From contig NZ_FMIB01000002.1 of NCBI RefSeq assembly GCF_900091475.1, positions 3,348,001-3,412,000 on the forward strand: a DNA stretch of 64,000 bases. The letters are read 5' to 3'. Under the pieces are notes generated by a model that did no database searches, was not told the origin of the DNA, and saw only the letters and a program-made list of their open reading frames with translations. Shown here in pieces: positions 25,575-33,626 of the stretch. Origin of the DNA: Micromonospora chersina (GTDB lineage: Bacteria; Actinomycetota; Actinomycetes; Mycobacteriales; Micromonosporaceae). Both the position numbers and the translations under genes were made by a program. The first letter of the stretch is position 1; each line of letters opens with the position of its first letter.

Positions 25575-26746
25575 GCCCCGAGCCGCTGGAGCTCGACCTC
25601 GACTACCTGCGCCAGGTGCTGGTGGAGCTGCTGGAGATCCCCAGCCCGTCGGGGCGTACCGACCACATCCAGCAGTACGTGGGCGAGCGGCTCTCCGCGC
25701 TCGGCATCAGCTCGACGCTGACCCGGCGCGGGGCGCTGAGCGCCAGCCTGCCCGGGCCGCGGCAGACCGGCGCCGACCGGGCCATCGTGGTGCACACCGA
25801 CACCATCGGCGGCATGGTGAAGCGGCTCAAGGACAACGGCCGGCTGGAGGTCAAGCCGATCGGCACGCACAGCGCCCGCTTCGCCGAGGGCGCCCACGTG
25901 CGGATCTTCACCGACGACCTGGACCGGGTGGTCACCGGCCAGGTGCTGCCGCTGAAGGCCAGCGGGCACCGCTACAACGAGGGCGTCGACCTCCAGGGCG
26001 TCGGATGGGAACTGGTCGAGGTCCGGGTCGACGAGCCGGTCACCGACGAGGCCGGCCTCCGGGCACTCGGCGTCGACGCCGGCGACTTCGTCGCGCTGCT
26101 CGCCAACCCGACGATCACCCCGAGCGGGTACGTCAAGTCCCGGCACCTGGACGACAAGGCCGGGGTGGCCGCCGTGCTGACCGCGTTCAAGGCGATTGTC
26201 GACGCGGGCGTCACCCCGGCGGTCACCGCGCACCTGCTGGTAACGGTCACCGAGGAGATCGGGCACGGCGCCAGCCACGGCCTCGACCCCGACGTCGCGG
26301 AGATCGTCTCCGTGGACGCCGCGGTGGTCGCGCCCGGCCAGCAGTCCCGGGAGGACGCCGCCACCCTGGCCATGGGCGACGGGGTGGGCCCCTTCGACTA
26401 CCACCTCACCCGGCACCTGGCCGCCATCGCCCGCGAACACGGCGTCGACCTGGTCCGGGACGTCTTCGACTACTACCGCTCCGACGTGGCGGCGGCGGTC
26501 GAGGCCGGTGCGCACGCCCGGGTGGCGCTGCTCGGCTTCGGGGTGGACGCCACCCACGGGCACGAGCGCACCCACCTCGACGGGCTGCGCCACCTCGCCC
26601 AACTGCTCTGCCTATACCTCCAGAAGCCGCTGGTCTTCCCCGAGTGGGACGCCGAGCCCGAGGGCGACCTCGCCGACTTCCCGTCGCTGGCCGTCCAGCC
26701 CGCCTCCGAGGAGGGCCCCCGCGAGGGACCCATCGGCGTGGAGTGA
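25571..26746 (+). CDS. M42-family aminopeptidase of the NAGGN locus
   Basis: A 391-residue M42/glutamyl-aminopeptidase-type metallopeptidase. Visible metal and active-site elements are VHTDTIGG, KSRHLDDKAG (bridging Asp), VTEEIGHGAS (catalytic and ligand Glu) and a late ATHGHERTH. The third gene of NAGGN clusters is always of this type. It is thought to take part in turnover of the osmolyte, but its exact reaction is not settled. GTG 25571 overlaps the synthetase stop. No signal peptide, so cytoplasmic. Confidence 0.88.
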   Translation: MSPEPLELDLDYLRQVLVELLEIPSPSGRTDHIQQYVGERLSALGISSTLTRRGALSASLPGPRQTGADRAIVVHTDTIGGMVKRLKDNGRLEVKPIGTHSARFAEGAHVRIFTDDLDRVVTGQVLPLKASGHRYNEGVDLQGVGWELVEVRVDEPVTDEAGLRALGVDAGDFVALLANPTITPSGYVKSRHLDDKAGVAAVLTAFKAIVDAGVTPAVTAHLLVTVTEEIGHGASHGLDPDVAEIVSVDAAVVAPGQQSREDAATLAMGDGVGPFDYHLTRHLAAIAREHGVDLVRDVFDYYRSDVAAAVEAGAHARVALLGFGVDATHGHERTHLDGLRHLAQLLCLYLQKPLVFPEWDAEPEGDLADFPSLAVQPASEEGPREGPIGVE

Positions 26747-26786
26747 CGCGCGGCTGATTCCCGCCCGGGCGTGTGATCGAAATCCG

Positions 26787-26816
26787 TTGCCGGGCTCGCG
26801 GGGAAGTGGATAGCGT
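26787..26816 (+). promoter_or_regulatory. Promoter of the RNase Z leader transcript
   Basis: TTGCCG (26787-26792), an 18-nt spacer and TAGCGT (26811-26816) fit a housekeeping-sigma promoter. The start would be near 26823, giving a leader of about 250 nt before rnz. Confidence 0.6.
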
Positions 26817-26847
26817 GGCGGTACACGGGAAAGGAGGTGGTCCAGAC

Positions 26848-26886
26848 TTGTATAGCAATCGGACTCGTGAGGTGGCTGTCCGCTAG
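26848..26886 (+). CDS. Twelve-codon leader ORF before RNase Z
   Basis: TTG at 26848 opens a 12-codon frame ([12 protein letters not shown]) ending in TAG at 26886. It is preceded by GGGAAAGGAGGTGG (26828-26841), a nearly full complement to the 3' end of 16S rRNA and by far the strongest ribosome site in the window. The spacing to TTG is about 10 nt. A ribosome loading so well on such a short frame suggests a leader peptide or translational sensor for the structured RNA that follows. A GTG frame starting at 26868 is an alternative. No homologue is claimed. Confidence 0.45.
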   Translation: MYSNRTREVAVR

Positions 26887-26889
26887 CCG

Positions 26890-27050
26890 CTGTCCTCGAC
26901 AGTGAAACACCGTCCGCCGCGAGGCGGGCACCATGCACCATCGTCGAGACCGTGTGGCAGCGGTGCGGCGAAACCACGACAGCCACCCGACCCCCGGGGT
27001 GCCGGCCCAGTCCAGCCGGCCCGCGCGCGAGCGCGGAAGCCCCGGGGGTC
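26890..27050 (+). promoter_or_regulatory. Structured RNA leader upstream of rnz
   Basis: This 328-bp gap before rnz holds a series of perfect pairings. CTGTC/GACAG lies at 26890-26902. GTCCGCC-GCGA-GGCGGGC (26912-26929) is closed by a GNRA-type tetraloop. An 11-bp stem pairs GACCCCCGGGG (26989-26999) with CCCCGGGGGTC (27040-27050). Two hairpins sit inside that stem: GCCGGC pairs at 27001-27020, and CCGCGC-GCGA-GCGCGG at 27021-27036. The three-way junction is compact. No U-run follows, so it is not a simple terminator. Confidence 0.5.
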
Positions 27051-27074
27051 GCTTCATGTGTGAGGGGGCCCCGC

Positions 27075-28004
27075 ATGTCGATGCGCGAGCTGGCGGTGCT
27101 CGGCACGGCCAGCCAGGCCCCCACCCGGCAGCGCAACCACAACGGCTACCTGCTGCGCTGGGACGACGAGGTGCTCCTCTTCGACCCCGGCGAGGGCAGC
27201 CAGCGGCAGATGCTGCACACCGGGATCTCCGCCACCGACCTGACCCGGATCTGCGTCACCCACTTCCACGGCGACCACTGCCTGGGTCTGCCCGGCATGA
27301 TCCAGCGGCTCTCCCTGGACCGGGTCCCGCACCCGGTGGCCGTGCACTTCCCCGCCGGGGGCGCCGACTACTTCGCCCGGCTGCGCCACGCGTCGAGCTT
27401 CTACGAGACCGCCGAGCTGGCCGTCGAGCCGATCGAGGCGGACGGGCAACGGATCACGCTGGGCATCGGCACGCTGGAGGCCCGCCGGCTGCGGCACCCC
27501 ATCGAGACGTACGGCTACCGGCTCGTCGAGCCGGACGGCTGCCGGATGCTGCCGGAGAAGCTGTCCGCGTACGGCATCGCCGGCCCGGCCGTCGGTCAGC
27601 TCCTGCGCGACGGCCACCTGGACCTGGACGGGCGCCGCGTCACCCGGGACGAGGTGAGCGTCACCCGACCGGGGCAGCGGTTCGCCTTCGTCATGGACAC
27701 CGGGCTCTGCGACGGCGTGTGGGCCCTGGCCGAGCACGCCGACCTGCTGGTCATCGAGTCGACCTTCCTGGAGTCGGAGGCCGCCCTCGCCGCCGAGGTC
27801 GGCCACCTCACCGCCGGCCAGGCCGCGCGGGTGGCGGCCGAGTCGGGGGTACGCACGCTCGTGCTCACCCACTTCTCCCAGCGGTACGCGGACCCGCGCC
27901 GCTTCGCCGACGAGGCCCGCGAGCACTTCACCGGTGAGCTGGTGATCGCCGAGGACCTGATGACGGTTCAGGTGCCGCCCCGCCGGGTAGCCTCGGCCGG
28001 GTGA
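27075..28004 (+). CDS. rnz: Ribonuclease Z
   Basis: Metallo-beta-lactamase-fold endonuclease that removes 3' trailers from tRNA precursors. The 309-residue protein has the zinc motif THFHGDH at about residues 62-68, FDPGEG, a distal MDTG (metal Asp) and LTHFSQRY with the last His ligand. GYLLRW and the substrate-arm region in the middle fit the short ElaC-type enzyme. ATG 27075 has a G-rich ribosome site (GAGGGGG) 6 nt away that can also pair with C-runs of the leader. The downstream GNAT gene overlaps by four bases. Confidence 0.92.
   Translation: MSMRELAVLGTASQAPTRQRNHNGYLLRWDDEVLLFDPGEGSQRQMLHTGISATDLTRICVTHFHGDHCLGLPGMIQRLSLDRVPHPVAVHFPAGGADYFARLRHASSFYETAELAVEPIEADGQRITLGIGTLEARRLRHPIETYGYRLVEPDGCRMLPEKLSAYGIAGPAVGQLLRDGHLDLDGRRVTRDEVSVTRPGQRFAFVMDTGLCDGVWALAEHADLLVIESTFLESEAALAAEVGHLTAGQAARVAAESGVRTLVLTHFSQRYADPRRFADEAREHFTGELVIAEDLMTVQVPPRRVASAG
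27988..27993 (+). promoter_or_regulatory. Possible internal -10 box for the GNAT gene
   Basis: TAGCCT lies 7 nt before GTG 28001 inside the end of rnz, the same arrangement as other leaderless starts here. The gene is also coupled to rnz by GTGA overlap, so this may be a second promoter or chance. Confidence 0.35.
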
Positions 28005-28510
28005 CGATCTCCCTACGCCCCGCCACCGGGGACGACCTCATGGCGGTCGGCGCCCTGCACCAGCGGTCCCGGGTCGCGGCGTACTCGTCGTTCCTGCCGG
28101 CGGACGCGCTGGCGGATCCCACACCGGAGGCGATGGGCCGGTACTGGACGGAACGGGTGGCCTGGGAGAGCGCGGACCACCGGATGACCGTGGCCGAGCG
28201 GGACGGCCGGCTGGTCGGCTTCAGCTACCTGGGGCCGGACGACGCCGGCGACCCGGCCACCGGCCTGCTCAACGCCATCCACCTGGAGCCGGACGAGCGG
28301 GGCCGGGGCACCGGGCGGGCGCTCATGGCCGACGCCCTCGACGCCATGCGGGCCCGCGGCTGGTCCCGGGCGGCGCTCTGGGTGCTCCGGGAGAACGCGA
28401 CGGCCCGCCGGTTCTACGAGGGCGGCGGCTGGACCGCCACGGGCCAGCAGCGCGACGAGCACATCGGGTCCGCGCTGGTGCCGCAGCTCCGCTACGCCCG
28501 TTCGGTGTAA
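28001..28510 (+). CDS. GNAT family N-acetyltransferase
   Basis: A 169-residue acetyltransferase of the GNAT fold. The acetyl-CoA loop is visible as [15 protein letters not shown] (about residues 90-104), followed by [20 protein letters not shown], typical of RimI-like and small-molecule acetyltransferases. Substrate unknown. GTG 28001 overlaps the rnz stop by four bases. The TAA stop is itself part of a palindromic repeat element. Confidence 0.85.
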   Translation: MTISLRPATGDDLMAVGALHQRSRVAAYSSFLPADALADPTPEAMGRYWTERVAWESADHRMTVAERDGRLVGFSYLGPDDAGDPATGLLNAIHLEPDERGRGTGRALMADALDAMRARGWSRAALWVLRENATARRFYEGGGWTATGQQRDEHIGSALVPQLRYARSV

Positions 28511-28529
28511 GGAAGGGCCCCTTCTTAAC
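28507..28529. repeat. GGAAGGGCCCC-type palindromic repeat, copy 1
   Basis: A 23-nt imperfect palindrome with core GGAAGGGCCCCTTC, flanked by TAA and TTAAC ends. It includes the stop codon of the GNAT gene. Probably a terminator and a member of the dispersed palindrome family described in the findings. Confidence 0.7.
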
Positions 28530-28540
28530 GCATTCGGTAG

Positions 28541-28557
28541 AGCAGGGGGCCCCTGCT
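28541..28557. repeat. Palindromic repeat, AGCAGGGG variant
   Basis: AGCAGGGG and CCCCTGCT flank a single G, followed by AAC. It forms a pair with the preceding element, 11 nt away, in the gap before the HtrA-like gene. Confidence 0.65.
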
Positions 28558-28627
28558 AACACATGGTCCGGCGTTCGCTCTGAGCGGATCGGGGCATGGG
28601 CGTCGATGCCGGCGCGTTGGCACCGGC

Positions 28628-29578
28628 ATGGACACCGAGCACACCGAGCGGGCGGAGGACGCCGCGCTCGACGCGTACTCCCGGGTGGTGACGGGCGTGG
28701 CCGCCCGGGTGCTGCCCAGCGTGGCCGCCCTGTCGGTGCGGACCCCGCGCGGCGCCGGCGCGGGCTCCGCCGTGGTGATCGGCCCGGACGGGCTGCTGCT
28801 CACCAGCGCCCACGTCGTGCAGGGCGCCCGGGACGGGTCGGCCGCGTTCGGCGACGGCACCGAGACCGGGTTCCGGGTGGTCGGCGCCGACCCGCTCTCC
28901 GACCTGGCGGTGCTGCGGGCGGAGCGGGCGACCGTCGAGCCCGTGGAGCTGGGCGACGCGGACCGGCTGCGGATCGGCCAGCTCGTGGTCGCCGTCGGCA
29001 ACCCGATGGGGCTTGCCGGTTCGGTCACCGCCGGGGTGGTCTCCGGGCTGGGCCGGTCGCTGCCGGCCCGGGACGGGCGGGTCACCCGGCTCATCGAGGA
29101 CGTCATCCAGACCGACGCGGCGTTGAACCCGGGCAACTCCGGCGGGGCGCTTGCCGACTCGACCGGGCGGGTGGTCGGGGTCAACACGGCGGTCGCCGGG
29201 TACGGCCTCGGGCTGGCCGTGCCGATCAACGCCACCACCCGGCAGATCATCGCCGACCTCACCAGCAACGGCCGGGTGCGCCGGGCCTGGCTGGGCGTGG
29301 CCGGGGTGCCGGTGCCGCTGCCACCGGAGATCACCGCCCGGACCGGGCAGCGGCGCGGCCTGCGGGTGGTCGAGGTGGTGCCGGGCAGCCCGGCCGGGCT
29401 GGCCGGGCTCTACCTCGGCGACGTGATCGTGGCGGCCGGCGGCCGGCCCGTGCAGGACGGCCAGGGCCTGCAACGGCTGATGCTCGGCCCCGCGATCGGT
29501 GCCCGCCTGCCCGTCACGGTGCTGCGCAAGGGCGCGTACGTCGACGTGGTGGCCGTCCCGACCGAGCTGGGCCGCTGA
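28628..29578 (+). CDS. HtrA-like trypsin/PDZ serine protease without export signal
   Basis: A 316-residue DegP/HtrA-type protease. The triad is visible: His in TSAHVV, Asp in DPLSDLAVL and Ser in NPGNSGGAL. A PDZ domain fills about residues 215-310 (LRVVEVVPGSPAGLAGLYLGDVI). Unusually there is no signal peptide or membrane helix; the N-terminus is acidic. It is either cytoplasmic or its true start lies elsewhere, although no in-frame hydrophobic extension is seen upstream. Role probably protein quality control. Confidence 0.88.
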   Translation: MDTEHTERAEDAALDAYSRVVTGVAARVLPSVAALSVRTPRGAGAGSAVVIGPDGLLLTSAHVVQGARDGSAAFGDGTETGFRVVGADPLSDLAVLRAERATVEPVELGDADRLRIGQLVVAVGNPMGLAGSVTAGVVSGLGRSLPARDGRVTRLIEDVIQTDAALNPGNSGGALADSTGRVVGVNTAVAGYGLGLAVPINATTRQIIADLTSNGRVRRAWLGVAGVPVPLPPEITARTGQRRGLRVVEVVPGSPAGLAGLYLGDVIVAAGGRPVQDGQGLQRLMLGPAIGARLPVTVLRKGAYVDVVAVPTELGR

Positions 29579-29590
29579 CGCCCATTGGGC

Positions 29591-29611
29591 GTTAGGAAGG
29601 GCCCCTTCCTA
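29591..29611. repeat. GGAAGGGCCCC-type palindromic repeat, copy 2
   Basis: Palindrome TAGGAAGGGCCCCTTCCTA (29593-29611) preceded by GT, between the convergent HtrA-like gene and cbs. Likely bidirectional terminator. Confidence 0.75.
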
Positions 29612-29621
29612 TACGCGAGGC

Positions 29622-29644
29622 GTTAAGAAGGGGCCCTTCCTTAC
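29622..29644. repeat. GGAAGGGCCCC-type palindromic repeat, copy 3
   Basis: Imperfect palindrome with core AAGAAGGGGCCCTTCCTT, 10 nt from copy 2. The two form a pair just before the cbs stop codon (29648). Confidence 0.75.
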
Positions 29645-29647
29645 CGC

Positions 29648-31018
29648 TCAGCGGGCGCCGAGGTGGGCGAGCAGGTCCTGGCGGGTCAGCACGCCCTTGG
29701 GCTTGCCGTCGACCAGCACCAGCGCGGCGTCGGCCTTCTCCAGCAGGGCGACCGCCTCGCTCACCGGCTGGCCGCCACCGATCATGGGCAGCGGGTCGGC
29801 CATGTGCCGCTCGATGGTGTCGTGCAGGTGGGCCTGGCCGGTGAAGAGCGCGTCGAGCAGGTCCTTCTCGGCGATCGAGCCGGCCACCTCGCCGGTCACG
29901 ACCGGCGGCTCGGCCTTGAGCACCGGGAGCTGGGAGACGCCGTATTCCCGCATGTAGTCGATGGCGTCGCGGACCGTCTCGGTCGGGTGCACGTGCACCA
30001 GCTCGGGCAGGCCGCCCGGCTTGCCGCCGAGCGCGTCGGCCACGGTCGGCTCGGCACCCGAGTTGTCCAGGAAGCCGTACCGGGCCATCCACTGGTCGTT
30101 GAAGATCTTGGACATGTAGCCCTTGCCGCTGTCCGGCAGGAGCACCACGATCACGTCGTCCGGGCCGGCCTTGCGGGCCACCTCCAGGGCGGCGACCACG
30201 GCCATACCGCAGGAGCCGCCGACCAGCAGCCCCTCCTCGCGGGCCAGCCGCCGGGTCATCTCGAAGGACTGCTTGTCCGAGACCTCGACGATCTCGTCGG
30301 CCACGGTCCGGTCGTAGGTCTCCGGCCAGAAGTCCTCGCCGACGCCCTCGACCAGGTACGGCCGGCCGGTGCCGCCCGAGTAGACCGAGCCCTCCGGGTC
30401 CGCGCCGATCACCCGGACCCGCCCCTCGGACGCCTCCTTCAGGTAGCGGCCGATGCCGGAGATGGTGCCGCCGGTGCCGACGCCCGCCACGAAGTGGGTG
30501 AGCCCACCCTCGGTCTGCTTCCAGAGCTCCGGGCCGGTGGTCTCGTAGTGCGAGCGCGGGTTGGCCGGGTTGCTGTACTGGTTGGGCTTCCAGGCACCGG
30601 GGATCTCCCGAGCCAGCCGGTCGGAGACGTTGTAGTAGGAGCGCGGGTCCTCCGGTGCCACGGCGGTCGGGCAGACCACCACCTCGGCGCCGTACGCCCG
30701 CAGCACGTCCTGCTTGTCCTGGCTGACCTTGTCGGGGCAGACGAAGACGCACTTGTAGCCCTTGAGCTGGGCGACGAGGGCCAGCCCGACGCCGGTGTTG
30801 CCGCTGGTCGGCTCGACGATCGTGCCGCCCGGCTGGAGCAGGCCCGCCTTCTCGGCGTCCTCGACCATCCGCAGGGCGATCCGGTCCTTCACGGAACCGC
30901 CCGGGTTGACGTACTCCACCTTCGCCAGCACGGTCGCCTGGATGCCCTCGGTGACGTTGCGCAGGCGGACCAGCGGGGTGTTGCCGATCAGCTCGACCAC
31001 GTTGTCGTAGTACTGCAC
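29648..31018 (-). CDS. cbs: Cystathionine beta-synthase
   Basis: PLP enzyme condensing homocysteine with serine (or O-acetylserine) to cystathionine, in reverse transsulfuration. The 456-residue protein has the PLP lysine K44 in NPGGSVKDR, SGNTGVGLA and GVGTGGTISG for phosphate binding, and two C-terminal CBS repeats (about 335-456). The CBS repeats are the usual regulatory module; there is no N-terminal haem domain. GTG 31018 is chosen because AAGGG lies 9 nt upstream. With metB at 8-9 kb the cell can probably run both directions of transsulfuration. Confidence 0.93.
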   Translation of the reverse strand: MQYYDNVVELIGNTPLVRLRNVTEGIQATVLAKVEYVNPGGSVKDRIALRMVEDAEKAGLLQPGGTIVEPTSGNTGVGLALVAQLKGYKCVFVCPDKVSQDKQDVLRAYGAEVVVCPTAVAPEDPRSYYNVSDRLAREIPGAWKPNQYSNPANPRSHYETTGPELWKQTEGGLTHFVAGVGTGGTISGIGRYLKEASEGRVRVIGADPEGSVYSGGTGRPYLVEGVGEDFWPETYDRTVADEIVEVSDKQSFEMTRRLAREEGLLVGGSCGMAVVAALEVARKAGPDDVIVVLLPDSGKGYMSKIFNDQWMARYGFLDNSGAEPTVADALGGKPGGLPELVHVHPTETVRDAIDYMREYGVSQLPVLKAEPPVVTGEVAGSIAEKDLLDALFTGQAHLHDTIERHMADPLPMIGGGQPVSEAVALLEKADAALVLVDGKPKGVLTRQDLLAHLGAR

Positions 31019-31094
31019 CTCGTTGTGCCCTTCGTCGCGCCGCCGTCGTGGGGCGGCCGGTAAGTCGTCAGTTCGTCGCCCAGGGTACGTGCCC

Positions 31095-31451
31095 TCAGGG
31101 CGCCACATGCCCCGGGATGACGGACCTGCGACGTGCCTCCCACTCCAGGAAGCGGTCGGTCTCGGCGAGCACGCTGCCGGCCAGCCAGGTGACCATGACC
31201 GCGTCGTCGGCCAGGCCGAAGATCGCCAGCGGGATCTCCGGCAGCAGGTCGATCGGCGAGACGATGTACGCCGTGGCGCCGGCCATCAGGGCCAGCCGCA
31301 GGCCGCCGTCGTACTCGCCGCGGGCGGTGGCCCGGATCATCCGGGGCAGCGCCGCCAGCCGGACGCCCAGCGACGGGCCGCCCCGCGCCCCGGCCGCCAG
31401 GGCCCGGGCCAGCGCGGTGAACGCCCCGCTCCGATTCAATGTCTTCCCCAT
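31095..31451 (-). CDS. DUF1232 (YkvA-like) membrane protein
   Basis: A 118-residue protein containing YIVSPIDLLPEIPLAIFGLADDAVM at about residues 62-86, the defining DUF1232 motif, with one or two membrane segments. Function of the family is unknown. ATG 31451 has AAAGGGG 7 nt upstream. It lies 76 bp before cbs on the same strand and is divergent from the SGNH hydrolase gene. Confidence 0.85.
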   Translation of the reverse strand: MGKTLNRSGAFTALARALAAGARGGPSLGVRLAALPRMIRATARGEYDGGLRLALMAGATAYIVSPIDLLPEIPLAIFGLADDAVMVTWLAGSVLAETDRFLEWEARRRSVIPGHVAP

Positions 31452-31580
31452 CTCCTCGCCCCTTTCCGCTCGATCAGGGTGCGGTCCCGGCGCAAGCCCG
31501 CTCCTGCCTCTACCGGTACCCGGAACGGTCCCGTTCCAGCCGTGGCGATCACGGGGAGAGCGGGTGTCGTGGCGGCGCGA

Positions 31581-31586
31581 TAATGT
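31581..31586 (+). promoter_or_regulatory. -10 box of the first SGNH gene (leaderless type)
   Basis: TAATGT, 6 nt before ATG 31593, with no ribosome site. Confidence 0.55.
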
Positions 31587-31592
31587 CGGTGC

Positions 31593-32639
31593 ATGGGGGA
31601 CGCTGGTTCCGTCGCGCCGGGCGGCTGGCAGCGCGCCCGGCGGATCGCCCGCCTGACGGCGATCGGCACGGGCGCCACGGTGGCGGCCACCGTCGCCACG
31701 GGCGGGGTGCTGCTGGGGCAGGCCCGCCAGGCCCGGCGCACCATCCCGATGGCCGAGGCGCCCCCGCCGCGCTGCGACGGCGTCTACGGGGCGAAGCTGC
31801 CCGGGCCGCCGGTCACCATGGTGATCCTCGGTGACTCCTCAGCGGCCGGCTACGGCGTGCACCGCCGCCGGGAGACCCCGGGCGCGCTGCTGGCCACCGG
31901 GCTGTCCCGCCGGCTGCACCGGCCGGTCCGGCTGCACCGGTTCGCCGTGGTGGGCGCCCTGTCCGCCGGGCTGAAGCCGCAGGTCGAGTCGGCCCTGGAG
32001 GTCGAGCCGGACATCGCGGTCATCCTGGTCGGCGGCAACGACGTCACCAACCGCACCCCGCTGTCGGTGGCCGTGCGCTATCTGGTCGCCGCGGTCCGCA
32101 CGCTGCGGGCCGCCGGCTGCGAGGTGGTCGTGGGCACCTGTCCCGACCTGGGCGCCATCCGGCCCATCCAGCCGCCGCTGCGCTGGCTGGCCCGGCGCTG
32201 GAGCCGCCAGCTCGCCGCCGCACAGACCATGGCGGTGGTCGAGGCGGGCGGCTGGACGGTCTCCCTCGGCGACCTGCTCGGCCCGCGGTTCGCCGCCGAG
32301 CCGGCCCGGATGTTCGCCTGGGACCGGTTCCATCCGTCCGCCGAGGGGTACGCGGTCGCCGCGGCGGCACTGCTGCCCACGGTGCTCTCCGCGTTGGGCG
32401 CCGGCCAGGAACGCCGGCCCCCGCTCGCCGGGGTCGAGGGCGTACGGTCGCTGCCCGAGGCGGCCCAGGAGGCGGCCCGGCACGCCGGCACCGAGGTCAG
32501 TGGCACCCAGGTCCGGGGCCGCGAGCGCGGGCCGGGCGGGCGCTGGGCGCAGCTGCGGCGGCGGGCCTTCTTCGGCGTCGGCGCGGTGCCGCAGCCCGGT
32601 GCGGCCGGCGACCCCGCCCAGCTGGAGGGACTGGCATGA
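31593..32639 (+). CDS. SGNH/GDSL-family hydrolase 1
   Basis: A 348-residue esterase/lipase of the SGNH fold with an N-terminal hydrophobic segment (about 18-45) that would anchor or export it. Block I is GDSSAAGYG with the nucleophile Ser, block III is VGGNDV, and the C-terminal Asp-His pair is in WDRFHPSAEG. A 75-residue basic, Gly/Arg-rich tail follows. A conserved exported GDSL gene lies at the equivalent place near cbs in M. tuberculosis (Rv1075c). Substrate unknown; cell-envelope acyl groups are plausible. Confidence 0.87.
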   Translation: MGDAGSVAPGGWQRARRIARLTAIGTGATVAATVATGGVLLGQARQARRTIPMAEAPPPRCDGVYGAKLPGPPVTMVILGDSSAAGYGVHRRRETPGALLATGLSRRLHRPVRLHRFAVVGALSAGLKPQVESALEVEPDIAVILVGGNDVTNRTPLSVAVRYLVAAVRTLRAAGCEVVVGTCPDLGAIRPIQPPLRWLARRWSRQLAAAQTMAVVEAGGWTVSLGDLLGPRFAAEPARMFAWDRFHPSAEGYAVAAAALLPTVLSALGAGQERRPPLAGVEGVRSLPEAAQEAARHAGTEVSGTQVRGRERGPGGRWAQLRRRAFFGVGAVPQPGAAGDPAQLEGLA

Positions 32640-32677
32640 GCGGGGCTGTGGGGGCATCATCAGCAGGCACAACGTGT

Positions 32678-32691
32678 GACATGCTCATGTC
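32678..32691. promoter_or_regulatory. Inverted repeat upstream of the second SGNH gene
   Basis: GACATG and CATGTC flank CT (32678-32691), 60 bp before ATG 32752, in the 112-bp gap between the two SGNH genes. Candidate operator. Confidence 0.35.
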
Positions 32692-32751
32692 GACGCCGTT
32701 TCGCCACGAGCAGACCGGCCCTCGGGCCGTGGGAGCTGGGGAGGTGTCGTC

Positions 32752-33552
32752 ATGACCGAGCGTAACGAGCTCGCGGTCCGGCTCGGTCGGGCCGCCGCGC
32801 TCTCCCTGCTCGCCGGCACGGTGGGCGGGGCGGCGGTCCTCGCCGGCCAGGCCATCGCCGCCCGCAGCCGGGAGTACGCCCAGCCCGAGCTGGGCCTGGC
32901 GCTGCGCGCCACGGTCGGCCGGGCGGACGCCCCGCCGCTGCGGCTGGTGCTGCTCGGCGACTCGTCGGCGCTCGGCGTCGGCGTCGAACGCTTCGAGGAG
33001 ACCATCGGCGGCCAGCTCGCCCACCTGCTGGCCGAGGGACCCACCGGCCGGCGGGTCCACCTGTCCAGCGTCGGGGTCTCCGGGTCCCGCGCCACCGACC
33101 TGGCCACCCAGGTGGCCCGGGCGCTGCTCGGCGAGCGGCCCGACGTGGCCGTCATCCTCATCGGGGCGAACGACGCCACCGGGCTGGCCCGCCCGGCCGA
33201 CGCGGCGGCCTACCTCGGCTCGGCGGTGCGCCGGCTGCGTGAGGCGCACGTCGAGGTGGTCGTGGGCACTTGCCCCGACCTCGGGGCGGTCCGCGCGGTC
33301 GCGTCCCCGCTGCGGCAGGTGCTCGGCTGGGCGGGGCGGCGGATGGCGCGCGCCCAGACGGCCGCCGTGCTCGACGCCGGGGGCGGTGTCGTCGACCTGG
33401 GCACCGAGACGGGCCCGGTGTTCCGGGCGGATGCCGGCACCCTGTGCCACGACGGCTTCCACCCCTCCGCCGACGGCTACCGGGTCTGGGCGCACGCCCT
33501 GCTCCCGGCGGTCGAGGCGGCCGCCACGGTCGCGCACCGGCACCACCACTGA
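32752..33552 (+). CDS. SGNH/GDSL-family hydrolase 2
   Basis: A 266-residue paralogue of the preceding hydrolase, with an N-terminal hydrophobic segment (about 12-32), GDSSALGVG, IGANDATG and HDGFHPSADGY. The two share the unusual VVVGTCPDLGA(V/I)R block, indicating tandem duplication. This copy lacks the long basic tail. Likely exported or membrane-anchored esterase; substrate unknown. Confidence 0.87.
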   Translation: MTERNELAVRLGRAAALSLLAGTVGGAAVLAGQAIAARSREYAQPELGLALRATVGRADAPPLRLVLLGDSSALGVGVERFEETIGGQLAHLLAEGPTGRRVHLSSVGVSGSRATDLATQVARALLGERPDVAVILIGANDATGLARPADAAAYLGSAVRRLREAHVEVVVGTCPDLGAVRAVASPLRQVLGWAGRRMARAQTAAVLDAGGGVVDLGTETGPVFRADAGTLCHDGFHPSADGYRVWAHALLPAVEAAATVAHRHHH

Positions 33553-33613
33553 GCGCGCGAGGGGTGACATTTCCCGCCCGCTGAGCGGCTTCCGCCACAA
33601 GTTACTCGCGGGT

Positions 33614-33619
33614 TAACGT
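33614..33619 (+). promoter_or_regulatory. -10 box of the thiolase gene (leaderless type)
   Basis: TAACGT, 7 nt before ATG 33627; no ribosome site between them. Confidence 0.55.
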
Positions 33620-33626
33620 TGGTTTC

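Noticed and set aside
24503..26602. Minus-strand open frame of 699 codons
   Set aside because: It is antisense to the ATP-grasp and M42 genes, which show clear catalytic motifs; this frame shows none.
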